From CAVQMB01 sp963713445 (GTDB lineage Bacteria > Pseudomonadota > Gammaproteobacteria > Competibacterales > Competibacteraceae): a stretch of DNA of 64,000 bases. The notes under the pieces were generated by a model. The model had not been told where the DNA came from, searched no databases, and saw nothing but the letters and a program-made list of their open reading frames with translations. The stretch is taken from contig CAVQMB010000047.1 of assembly GCA_963713445.1 (NCBI GenBank), positions 150,958 through 214,957 on the forward strand, read 5' to 3'. A program made the translations under genes and the position numbers. Below, in pieces: positions 55,793 through 64,000 of the stretch. Within the stretch, counting starts at the first letter, position 1. Each line of letters starts with the position of its first letter.

Positions 55793-56731
55793 ATGTATCG
55801 GGGAACACATGACGCGTTACCGGACCCGCGCAACGACGATGTCCTGATCTACATCAACGGGACGCTGGTCCCGCGCAGCGAAGCCACCGTGTCGGTCTTC
55901 GACAGCGGTTTCATGCTGGGCGACGGGATCTGGGAAGGCATCCGGCTGCAGGATGGCGTGCTGGTGTATCTGGATGAGCACCTGGACCGCTTGTTCCAGG
56001 GCGCCAGGGCGATCGGGCTGGATATCGGCATGGACCGGAGTGAGCTGACGGCGGCGCTGGAGCAGACGGTCCGGGCCAACGCCATGCATTCCGGCGTCCA
56101 TATCCGCTTGATGGTAACGCGCGGGGTCAAGAAAACCCCGTCACAGGATCCCCGCCTGACCATAACCAGCGCCACCGTGGTCATCATTGCTGAGCACAAG
56201 CAGTCGAATCCGGAGATCACCCAGAGCGGCGTGCGGCTGTTCACTGCCACCGTGCGCCGGCCGCCTCCTGATGTGCTGGATCAAAAGCTCAACTCGCACA
56301 GCAAGCTGCACGAGGTCATCGCGCTGGTGCAGGCGTTGCACGCGGGCGCCGACGAAGCCCTGATGCTGGACCCGCACGGCGCGGTCAGCACCTGCAACTC
56401 GACCAACTTTTTCATCGTCCGCAAGGGAGCGGTGTGGACCTCCACCGGCCAGTACTGTCTCAACGGCATCACCCGCGGCAAAGTGATCGAAGCGTGCCAG
56501 CAAAACGCTATTCCGGTGTTCCAGCGGGATTTCTCGCTCACCGATGCCTACGATGCCGATGAGGCCTTCGTCACCGGCACTTTCGGCGGCCTCACCCCCG
56601 TCATCGAGATCGACGGCCGGCGCATTGGCAACGGCGAACAGGGTCCCGTGACAGCCCGGCTACGGGGGCTTTATGTGGCCATCAAAGATCGCTGGGTCAC
56701 GACCTCCGGACGCCCGATCGTGACCGAATGA
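55793..56731 (+). CDS. Class IV PLP-dependent aminotransferase (IlvE/D-amino acid transaminase family)
   Basis: The protein has 312 residues. YINGTLVPRSEATVSVFDSGFMLGDGIWEGIRLQDG is the fold-type IV N-terminus. The Schiff-base Lys is in LNSHSKLHEVIALVQA, and EALMLDPHGAVSTCNSTNFFIVRKG plus LNGITRGKVIEAC bind the PLP phosphate. The family covers branched-chain, D-amino acid and 4-amino-4-deoxychorismate reactions. Placement after an amino acid importer suggests catabolic transamination of the imported compound. It overlaps the GntR gene by four bases. Confidence 0.85.
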   Translation: MYRGTHDALPDPRNDDVLIYINGTLVPRSEATVSVFDSGFMLGDGIWEGIRLQDGVLVYLDEHLDRLFQGARAIGLDIGMDRSELTAALEQTVRANAMHSGVHIRLMVTRGVKKTPSQDPRLTITSATVVIIAEHKQSNPEITQSGVRLFTATVRRPPPDVLDQKLNSHSKLHEVIALVQALHAGADEALMLDPHGAVSTCNSTNFFIVRKGAVWTSTGQYCLNGITRGKVIEACQQNAIPVFQRDFSLTDAYDADEAFVTGTFGGLTPVIEIDGRRIGNGEQGPVTARLRGLYVAIKDRWVTTSGRPIVTE

Positions 56732-57441
56732 AGCTCGCATCAAGCCCCGCCATCAAGCGCAACGAAACCCTGCGCGAGCAGGTGCTGGCGACGCTGCGGA
56801 AAGCCGTGCTCAGCGGCACCATGACGCCGGGTGAGAAGCTGGTCGAGGCCCACATCTCCGGGCAGCTCCAGGTCAGCCGCGGCCCGGTTCGGGAAGCGAT
56901 GCGCCAGTTGGTGGAAGAGGGCCTGCTGGAGCACGTGCCTTACAAAGGCACGGTCGTCAAGGGTTTCACCGTCAAGGATGTCGAGGAGATCTATTCATTC
57001 CGCACGCTGCTGGAGCGGTTCGCCTTCACGGTGGTCTGGCCGCGGCGCGGCGCGGCGTTTTTCCAGGAGCTGGACCGGCGCCACACGGCGCTGGTCGACG
57101 CCATCACCCGGCACAACGCCCGCCAGCTAGCAGGCCGTGAGCAATTGATCGAGCGGGAGATGGAGCTCCACAGCGTGGCCTACGAGTTTTCCGGGCACTC
57201 CATACTATTGTCCACCTGGCTGCAGCTCCGCAAGCGCATCCACCTCTACTTCGCAATCCATCAGGCGGCCCACCACCGCATCGGCCCGCTGCCGGATGCG
57301 CATGTCCGCTACGTCGAGTGCGCCAAAGGCGACAGCCTGGACGCGATGCTGGCGGAAATCGACGACCACATGCAGCGGGGTCTCGGCCGGCTGCGACAAT
57401 TTGTCCGCGAATGGAGCCCGGCCACGCACCGACAGCGCTAG
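56728..57441 (+). CDS. GntR-family regulator, FCD (FadR) subfamily
   Basis: The protein has 237 residues. The N-terminal winged helix is LREQVLATLRKAVLSGTMTPGEKLVEAHISGQLQVSRGPVREAMRQLVEEGLLEHVPYKGTVVKGF, the GntR signature. The all-helical FCD domain follows (DVEEIYSFRTLLERFAF ... ), with His and Asp residues that could bind a metal and ligand. It ends the amino acid operon and likely represses it through the palindrome at 52608-52641. Its stop codon overlaps that of the convergent next gene. Confidence 0.9.
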   Translation: MKLASSPAIKRNETLREQVLATLRKAVLSGTMTPGEKLVEAHISGQLQVSRGPVREAMRQLVEEGLLEHVPYKGTVVKGFTVKDVEEIYSFRTLLERFAFTVVWPRRGAAFFQELDRRHTALVDAITRHNARQLAGREQLIEREMELHSVAYEFSGHSILLSTWLQLRKRIHLYFAIHQAAHHRIGPLPDAHVRYVECAKGDSLDAMLAEIDDHMQRGLGRLRQFVREWSPATHRQR

Positions 57442-58085
57442 TGCTTCAAGCGGATGACGAGCGCGCCGTCGTTGATCGTGAATTCGTCGACGCCCTCGCT
57501 GATCGCCTGCCAGAAGCCGCCGGCGTGGCTGAACTGCTGCATGAGATTGACGTTTTTCAGGTTACCGAGCCAGGCGTTGGGCAACGGGATGCCCCACACG
57601 CTCACGCCTTTAAGCACGGCACGGGGATGGCCGTCTTTGATTGCCAGTTCGAGCCCGGCGGTGACTCGGAGGGTTCTGCCGCCGACCAGCGGTATGGCGG
57701 GATCGAGCGGGATCAGCAGCTCAGCGCTGGCCAGGTTGGCGGACAGATTGATGGCCAGCCGGCTGGCGAGATCGCTGTCCCTGGCCAGCAGAGCGTTGAG
57801 CTCCGTCTGGCTCAGCGAAATTTCGCGGCTGGCACCGGTTTCGCTGTACGGCTCGGGCTTGCGCGGCTGCTGCCCGGGCGACGTGACACCGAGGCGTTCC
57901 AGTTTGCGATCGAGCCGTTGCCGTCCCTGTTCACTCAGCCTCACCGGGGTGAAGGCGCTCGGAAACAGGTAAGCATTGAACACCCAATAACTGACGCCCA
58001 GGGTCGCCGCGACAGTGATGACGATGATGCCGAACGTGCGCCAGGGGTTGCTGGCGGATCTTGTTTTCCGGTTATCAGTGTTCAC
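57438..58085 (-). CDS. Membrane-anchored protein of unknown function
   Basis: The protein has 215 residues. One N-terminal helix (WRTFGIIVITVAATLGVSYWVFNAYLF) follows a short basic cytoplasmic segment, leaving about 175 residues outside. The outer part has SLSQTELNALLARDSDLASRLAINLSANLASAELLIPLD and then a repeat-free beta-rich region (TLRVTAGLELAIKDGHPRAVLKGVSVWGIPLP). This pattern resembles lipid-binding LptC/DUF-type beta-taco or LEA-like proteins, but I cannot assign a family. It lies 40 bases downstream of hsdR on the same strand. Confidence 0.6.
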   Translation of the reverse strand: MNTDNRKTRSASNPWRTFGIIVITVAATLGVSYWVFNAYLFPSAFTPVRLSEQGRQRLDRKLERLGVTSPGQQPRKPEPYSETGASREISLSQTELNALLARDSDLASRLAINLSANLASAELLIPLDPAIPLVGGRTLRVTAGLELAIKDGHPRAVLKGVSVWGIPLPNAWLGNLKNVNLMQQFSHAGGFWQAISEGVDEFTINDGALVIRLKH

Positions 58086-58125
58086 GACGTCTGCACGCCA
58101 CCGGCATCAGCCATGGCATCGGCGG

Positions 58126-61100
58126 TCATGCCATCGCCCGAGCAGCGTAATACGGCGACGGCAGCGTCGGATAGGCCCGATAGACATGGCGGAACACATC
58201 TCCGGCCCGGTCGGTCACGTCCTCTTCGTGAAAGAATCCACAGGCAGACCGGTCCACTCATCCCAGAGGTAGTCCCGGATCGCCATCCGGACTGCATCGC
58301 GGGTGGCCTCCTTGTCGCGCCAGTGGTCGATTCGGAGTTTTTCCTGCTTTCAACGTCTCCAGCAGCTTCGCACGCCACTGCCTTGATGCGCTTGATCTCC
58401 GCCGGCTTCAGGTCCGGCTTTCTTGAGCAGGTCGAAAATCGCCAGTGATTCCTCATCCAGCCCTTCGCGAACGGCGCGGTGCTCTTCCTCGATCGAGATC
58501 CTGGACGAATCGTGAACAGTTCCTCGAAGGTCTTCTCGATGGTGACCCGATCCTTCTCGCGGTTATATTCGGCCACGATCTGCTCGTAATGCTGCTGAAA
58601 GTCGGTGCGCAGGGGATTTTGCATGTAGCAGCCGTTGCAGCCGCTGCTCCACAGCCTGCCGCAGATTCTGGACAAGGGTGTTCTTTTTCGGGCTACGCTC
58701 GAACTCTTTGCGCAGCCGGTCAAAATCGATCTTGCTGATATCGTAGGCGTTCGGCGTCTTCGCCCTGCCAGTCCTGGCGCACCTCGATCGCCTCATCCAC
58801 TACCTGGTGCAGTTGCCGGATGATGTCCGTGATGTCGGCCTGCTCCCGGTCCTGCTGCAGGCTCTTGTAGACGATATTGATCGCATCCCGATCGGCGCGG
58901 TAGGCGTTCACGCCCTGCACGTTGATGCAGGCCTTGAATTTCTTGAACACCTCGCGGCACATCACCTCAAAGCGTTTGCGGCTCTCGTCGTTCTCGTTGG
59001 CCGCCTCCTTGCAGGCCACGATGGCGGCATTGCGTTCAAAGCCGGTCTTCTGAATGACATCATCGAGCGAGGCGTGCCGGTCCGTCCAGGAAAGCCCGCA
59101 CCAGGGCGATGGCCTCGGCCAGGTCCGCCAGCAGCTCTTCTTCCGGTCTGGCCGGGATCGGTTTCGCCGCCCTCGCCTTCCGGCTGCGTCCCGGCGAAAG
59201 TCGCCAGCGCCTTGCGCAGGTGCTTGAGGATGCCGCAGTAGTCCACGATCAGGCCGTTGTTCTTGCCCTCGTTGACCCGGTTGGCGCGGGCGATGGCCTG
59301 CATCAGGGTGTGGGCCTTGAGGGGTTTGTCGAGATAGAGGGTCGACAAGGCTCGGCACATCGAAGCCGGTCAGCCACATGGCGCAGACGATGGCCACGCG
59401 CAGCGGGTGTTCCTCTGCCTTGAAGGCGTCGTCCAGCGCCATGGTCTGCATATTGCGGTACTCGGGCTTCGCGCGCATCGACTCGGGCAGGTCGATGCCT
59501 TCTTTCATCAGCCGGCGGTGCGGGGTGATGTCCAGGTCCCACTTGCGGAACTTGTCCACCTCGCCCTGCTCCTCGCTCACCACCACCGCCATGCGGGTCT
59601 CGCGCATCCAGTCGAGCTGGCGACGGCGGAACATGCTCCTCCTGCTCGTCCGTCGATCGATGCCAGCGCCTTCTCCAGTTCGCGGATGCGCTCCTCCCAG
59701 TAGAACTCGATCAGCTGGTGCATGCGCACGCAGGTGACCTTGTCGATGCACACCAGCATCGCCTTGCCGGTCTCCCAGGCGGTCGAGTAGTGCTGCACGA
59801 AATCCCGCGCCACCTGGTCGAGGCGCTTGTCGGCGGTGATGATGTGATAGTCGCGCTTGAGCTCCTTCTCCAGCCGCTGCTCCACGTCGATGTCGTCGGT
59901 CTCCAGCTCCTCCAGCTTCTCGGCAATGCGCTCGTTGAGATCGCCGACGGCCACGCCCAGCTTCTCGCCGCGGGCGTCGTAGTAGAGCGGCACCGTGGCG
60001 TTGTCGTCCACCGCCCGCTGAAAATCGTAGGTGGAGACATACTCGCCGAAGACCCGCCGGGTGATCTCGTCGTCCTTGAACAGCGGGCGTGCCGGTAAAG
60101 CCGATATAGCTGGCATTGGGCAGGGCGTTGCGCAGGTTGAGCGCCAGCGTGCCGTACTGGGTGCGGTGCGCCTCGTCGGTGATGACGATGATGTCGTCAC
60201 GCTCGCTGTAGGGCTGTTCCGGCTCCACCTTCTTATTGAACTTCTGGATCAGCGAAAAGACGTAGGCCTTGTGCTGGGTCAGCAGCTCGATTCAGATGAT
60301 GGCCGCTGGCGGCCCGGCACTGCTCCTGTCTCGCTCACCACGCCGCAATGGGCAAAGGTCTTGTAGATCTGGGTATCGAGATCGTCGCGGTCGGTCAGCA
60401 CCAGAAAGGTAAAGTTGCCGCCGAGCTTGCGGTGCACCTTGCGGGTGAACATCACCATGGAATAGCTCTTGCCCGAGCCCTGGGTGTGCCAGAACACCCC
60501 CAGCTTGCCCTGCCGCGCCTTGCGGTCCCGCACCGCTTCGATGGCGCGGTTGACGCCCAGAAACTGGTGGTTGCGGGCGATGATCTTCTTCGGCTCGCCC
60601 GCCGATTCATCGAACAGGATGAAGTTCTCCACCAGGTCGAGGAAGTTGCGCTTGTCGCACACCCCCTTGAGCAGCGTCTCCATGTCCACCACGCCCGGCG
60701 CTTCCTCGGCCAGACGCTTCCAGTCGTTGAAATGCTCCCAGCGGCTGGTGATGGAGCCGATCTTCGCCTGCTCGCCGTTGCCGAACATGACGATGGCGTT
60801 GTGGTGGAACAGGTGCGGGATGGTGTCGCGGTAGTCGGAGAAATTCTGCTCGAAGGCGGCCTTGAGATTCTTGTGGAGGTTCTTGCACTCGATGAACAGC
60901 AGCGGCAGGCCATTGACGAAGCCGATGATATCCGCCCGCCGCCGGTACAGATCGCCCCGCACCCACAGCTCGCGCACACAGAGAAAATCGTTATTGGCCG
61001 GCTCGTCGAAATCGAACAGCCGCAGCCGCTGCCGCACCCGCTCGCCTTTATCATTGCGGAAGGTGACCTGCACCCCGTCGCGCATCTGGGCGTACTTTTC

Positions 61101-61373
61101 GCGGTTGGTGGCGACCAGGGTCTGCGAGGCGACGGTGGCGGTGATCTGCCGCACCGCATCGTCATAGGCCGCATCCGGCAGGCCCGGATTCAGCGCCACC
61201 AGCTTCTCGCGCAGGATGCGCGTCAGCACCACCTCGCGGTCGGAGGCGCGACCCAGCAGACTGTCCGGCCCGAAGTCCTCGTTGTTGTAGGCATACACCG
61301 ACTGCCAGCCGAGCTGCTGCTCCAGGTAGTCGGCGGTGGTCTGCTGGACGAGGGTGTCTTCGGTGTAGGCCAT
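58126..61373 (-). pseudogene. hsdR: Type I restriction enzyme subunit HsdR, multiple frameshifts
   Basis: About 1080 codons are spread over three frames. The intact N-terminus (60279-61373) holds the nuclease domain with PLLFIECKNL and Walker A FWHTQGSGKSYSM. Further pieces show VITDEAHRTQYG (DEAH box), FTGTP, MAVVVSEEQGE, CAMWLTGFDVPSL, LMQAIARANRVNEGK and the C-terminal HVYRAYPTLPSPYY. Extra bases near 60320, 60295 and 60090, plus several more between 59640 and 58300, cause the breaks. HsdR cuts and translocates DNA only with HsdM and HsdS, and neither is in this window. Either the system is dead or the region is poorly read. Confidence 0.85.
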
Positions 61374-61384
61374 GTGGGTTCGGC

Positions 61385-61837
61385 TTATTCGTTTTTATTG
61401 CCAAGCAATTCGGGTTTATTGGCTTTCAACCAGTCATTGACAGAGTCTAGCAATCTCTCAGCATGGGCTACACATTCCTGCACCATACTCAGGGGCACAG
61501 TATAACCGGAGTAATCCGCCACATTGCGTTGTTTGCGCAACGCGTCGAGCACCATGACCGTTTGCGGATCGGCGCCAATGGTCTGCCGCAGCGTCTGGAC
61601 CATGGTCATGTGGTGGCCCGGTTTACTGGTCAAGGTTCTGAACCCATTGGCCTGCAAGGCGGCATTGGCCAGTTGCATAATCGCCTTGTAGGCGGCATCG
61701 AAGCGATTCTCGGCGCTAATCGCCTGCACATGGGCATCGGCAATGTTGCGCTCGGCCGCCGACAGCAACCGCTCTACTACCGCCGCGTCGGGATTGATCG
61801 TCTCCAGGCTGATCCCAACCAGGTTATCCAGGCTCAT
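61385..61837 (-). CDS. HEPN-domain protein, partner of the MNT gene
   Basis: The protein has 150 residues from the ATG at 61837 (GGGGGTGGGA upstream), all-helical. ENRFDAAYKAIMQLANAALQANGFR is the HEPN core helix, and LRKQRNVADYSGYTVPLS takes the place of the usual R-x4-6-H RNase motif: Arg-Asn is kept, but His is replaced by Asp-Tyr. It overlaps the 3' end of the nucleotidyltransferase gene by 14 bases. MNT-HEPN pairs act as toxin-antitoxin or defence modules; without the His this one may lack RNase activity. Confidence 0.75.
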   Translation of the reverse strand: MSLDNLVGISLETINPDAAVVERLLSAAERNIADAHVQAISAENRFDAAYKAIMQLANAALQANGFRTLTSKPGHHMTMVQTLRQTIGADPQTVMVLDALRKQRNVADYSGYTVPLSMVQECVAHAERLLDSVNDWLKANKPELLGNKNE

Positions 61838-62404
61838 TCCCACCCCCGATCACATCCAGACGGGGTTTTGCCATGATTTCTGTGACAAAGGCCTCCTTGC
61901 CATTCTTCATTTGCATCCATTCCTCTTGACGATAGATTTTCGGATTCACCTCCCGCCCCAGGGTTTCCTGCACCGGGTAGAGCGCGCTAACCACCTCGGC
62001 AAAACTCACCTCACCGATGACCAGCAGGTCGATATCACTGGCCGCGGTTTCTTTGCCACTGGCCACAGAGCCGAAGATAAAGGCCCGATCGATCTTTTCC
62101 GCCAGCGGCTCAACGCCAGCCGGATGACCTCGGTCACGCCAAAGGTCTTTTTGACAATAGCCAGCAACTCGCCATAGATCGGGCACTGCGGGTTGGCCTG
62201 GTAATGATGCTGGTTGCCGATCCGCGTCATACTCAAAATCCCCGCCGCCAACATGCGGTCCAGCTCCCGCTTGATGGTCGCCACCCCCATACCGGTCCGG
62301 CGCAGGATTTCCTTGGTATAAAAGCTGCGCTCCGGCTGACCGTACAACAAGCCCAGGACTTTTTGCTGGGTTTCGGTAAACAGGGCATTACTAAGCTGGC
62401 TCAC
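61824..62404 (-). CDS. HTH-nucleotidyltransferase (MNT) protein, one frameshift
   Basis: The GTG at 62404 opens a winged helix-turn-helix (FTETQQKVLGLLYGQPERSFYTKEILRRTGMGVATIKRELDRMLAAGIL). After VIRLAL the frame is lost near 62115, apparently by one missing G, and resumes as EPLAEKIDRAFIFGSVASGKETAASDIDLLVIGE. This holds the GSxxxGxxxxxSDxDL nucleotidyltransferase motif of minimal nucleotidyltransferases. Restored length is about 193 residues. MNT partners AMPylate and silence HEPN toxins; the adjacent HEPN gene is translationally coupled. Confidence 0.75.
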
Positions 62405-62519
62405 GGGTCAATCCAAACGTTCACTATTTATGAATCATAGTTCCTCAAATGTGAACCTTCAAGCATCACCCCCATTGCCCATCTGTTTTTCAAACGTTTG
62501 ACGCACCAGGCCCTATGAC

Positions 62520-62937
62520 ATAGGGCAGTTCGTCGGCCTTGCTCAGCCCCACCTCGATGTCGCCATTACCCCAGCGGCCGAGATTGGTGACGTCCTTGGC
62601 CAGTCCCTTTGGGGTCGTGGAGTTCGTGGAACTGCATGTTCAGCGACAGGCGCAGGCGGCTCTTTTGCGGCACCACAGCTACCAAGGTCTGCGAGGCGGC
62701 ACCGTGGCGGTGATCTGACGGTCGGCATAGTCATAGGCTAGTGCCGGAAAACCCCGGATTCGTTCCTCCATCCTCGCCCGCAGCGTGCGCGATCAGCACC
62801 ACCTCTCGATCCGAGTCCCGCCCCAACAGGCTGTCCGACCCAAATCCTCGCTGTTCTAGGCGTACACCGACTCCCAGCCTAGTTCCTACTCCAGGTAATC
62901 CGCGGTGGTCTGCTGGACGAGGGTGTCTTCGGTGTAG
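62520..62937 (-). pseudogene. Degenerate hsdR N-terminus joined to a DUF5655 C-terminus
   Basis: Bases 62690-62937 are a worn second copy of the hsdR 5' end (compare 61130-61373): both start with the same codons for EDTLVQQTTADYLE, but the copy has stops and indels. At about 62690 it joins a segment reading VVPQKSRLRLSLNM, then ELHDPKGLAKDVTNLGRWGNGD and IEVGLSKADELPYV. This is the C-terminal signature of DUF5655 (predicted transport/restriction-associated) proteins. Neither half is functional. It marks a deletion or recombination scar in the defence region. Confidence 0.65.
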
Positions 62938-63061
62938 TGATTTTAGCCGCCACTTAAAGACCCCTCCCCGGCAAGAATTCCCATACTTTCTTGTAATCCG
63001 GCTCCACTTAAGGGTGGCTTGCTCCGGCCTTGCGCGGCTCCAATCCCTGGTGACATGTTTT

Positions 63062-64000
63062 TCAGGAAGTCACGCGCCTTCCCGACAGAATATCGTCCCT
63101 CGTCACCGTCAAAAAGCATCGTCGATAGAGCAAACCAAGTTTTTCGGCCACGCTTCGAGGGGCGGAGTTCATCCGCATCAGCACCGCATCTTCGGTTCGG
63201 ACGCCGTGATAAATCATTGCGGGCAGAGCGTTGATTCGGCGGCGCTCGGCCTCAGTCATTCTTTCAAAATCCATCCCCGAAACACGGCTCAAAGCCGATA
63301 CTCCCCAAGTACCGTTATTGACAATGGCGCGATAGATCGCCTTGCAAGCAACGGTAAACGCCTCGGTTTCCGAGCGCTCGTTATCTTGTGAAAAATATGT
63401 TTTCGCTATGTCTTCCAGCCGAACACCATTCACCCAGTCGCGGGTGATGTTGGACAAATGGGCGTGGTCGAATCCATCACCACCGATTTCTTCAAGCTGC
63501 TGTTTCAGTTGGGGGACCTTCAGCATGACCCCGAACAGGTCAGCCATGCGGCCTGCATCTCCAAACAAGCTTTCCGGTGCCCAGTCATCGGGCCTCAGTT
63601 GTTCTTCGAGATTCCGCATGCCGCTCATCGCCTTTTGCACCCCTTCAGGCGAAAAGCCGGTCAAGTCGGCCAGCTCTGCCGCCCCCGGCATATCAGCCAG
63701 CTTGCGGGCATAGTTTTTCGTGGCATTCAGCAAGGCGTCGGCCTTGTCACGTTGGGTAGGATCATTGCGCAGGGTCGTGTAGCCATAGGTCTGCCGAAGA
63801 AGTTGTTCGGATTCCGCCAGCACCGCGTCCAGATTCTTCTTTTCCACCCAGAGATGGGCGACATAACAGCGGAAATCTTCCCACTGATCCTGCCAAAGAA
63901 CGGCATCGAGATCGTTGAGCTGACCTTGGGCGGCCAGATCATCCAGGAGTGCAACCAAACGGGAGGCGAGAGCGCCGGTATTGCGGCGAACAAAATCGAT
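63062..64000 (-). CDS. C-terminal part of a large protein, possibly a defence-associated helicase (5' end beyond window)
   Basis: The frame is open from the right edge to TGA at 63062, 312 residues. It is mostly helical: YVAHLWVEKKNLDAVLAESEQLLRQTYGY, YARKLADMPGAAELADLTGFSPEGVQKAMSGM, and the end INALPAMIYHGVRTEDAVLMRMNSAPRSVAEKLGLLYR. No Walker motif is in the visible part. The end resembles C-termini of large DEAD/DEAH helicases of defence islands, but I hold this loosely. Its location beside hsdR and MNT-HEPN supports a defence role. Confidence 0.5.
   Translation of the reverse strand: MDFVRRNTGALASRLVALLDDLAAQGQLNDLDAVLWQDQWEDFRCYVAHLWVEKKNLDAVLAESEQLLRQTYGYTTLRNDPTQRDKADALLNATKNYARKLADMPGAAELADLTGFSPEGVQKAMSGMRNLEEQLRPDDWAPESLFGDAGRMADLFGVMLKVPQLKQQLEEIGGDGFDHAHLSNITRDWVNGVRLEDIAKTYFSQDNERSETEAFTVACKAIYRAIVNNGTWGVSALSRVSGMDFERMTEAERRRINALPAMIYHGVRTEDAVLMRMNSAPRSVAEKLGLLYRRCFLTVTRDDILSGRRVTS

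Overview
The window is a GC-rich stretch of about 64 kb from a bacterial chromosome, most likely a gammaproteobacterium. This placement rests on gene content: RsuA/RsmC, a class I PHA synthase, a Cys-type formate dehydrogenase, PQQ synthesis genes and an NtrC-type two-component pair. I cannot name a genus. The metabolic picture is an aerobic or facultative heterotroph that stores PHA, oxidises formate and probably alcohols, degrades leucine and propionyl-CoA, and scavenges phosphate and amino acids. No rRNA, tRNA or CRISPR array was seen.

Layout. 1-3.2 kb: a TspO-like protein cut by the edge, phaC and a BtuF-like binding protein. 3.3-13 kb: a complete formate dehydrogenase locus on the minus strand (DUF3305, DUF3306, Fe-S protein, TorD chaperone, TAT peptide, FdhA, FdhB, small lipoprotein, FdhC), with a divergent DUF6352 gene. 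13-16.2 kb: pstSCA without pstB, preceded by a good Pho box. 16.3-19 kb: a reduced leucine/isovalerate cluster (liuR, liuC, liuE, DUF1289) with two LiuR-type operators and a thioesterase remnant. 19-22 kb: a ferritin-like protein, GNAT, a DNA glycosylase and threonine aldolase. 22-31 kb: a sigma-54 two-component system diverging from pqqA-pqqE, with a sigma-54-like promoter before pqqA, then a Liv-type ABC operon. 31.5-35 kb: pyruvate carboxylase with two single-base frameshifts. 35-45 kb: housekeeping genes (fabD-like, VOC/epimerase-like, rsuA, rsmC, corA, proC-like, def, a secreted protein, PhyH, ClC channel). 45.3-52.5 kb: a propionyl-CoA to succinyl-CoA operon (mutase, pccB, pccA, meaB) with a repeat-flanked four-helix-bundle gene inserted between pccB and pccA. 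52.6-57.4 kb: a polar amino acid ABC transporter, a class IV aminotransferase and a GntR regulator behind a 34-bp palindrome. 57.4-64 kb: a decayed or badly read defence region (orphan hsdR, MNT-HEPN pair, hsdR/DUF5655 remnant, C-terminal part of a large protein).

Several genes (pyc, pccB, the amino acid ABC ATPase, hsdR, the MNT gene) carry single-base frameshifts that restore well-conserved protein when removed. Most are one-base insertions, often of C on the coding strand, which looks more like residual assembly error than slow decay. The most interesting biology is the probable sigma-54 control of pqqA by its neighbour, the repeat-flanked cassette that replaces the pccA leader, and the palindrome over the promoter of the amino acid operon.
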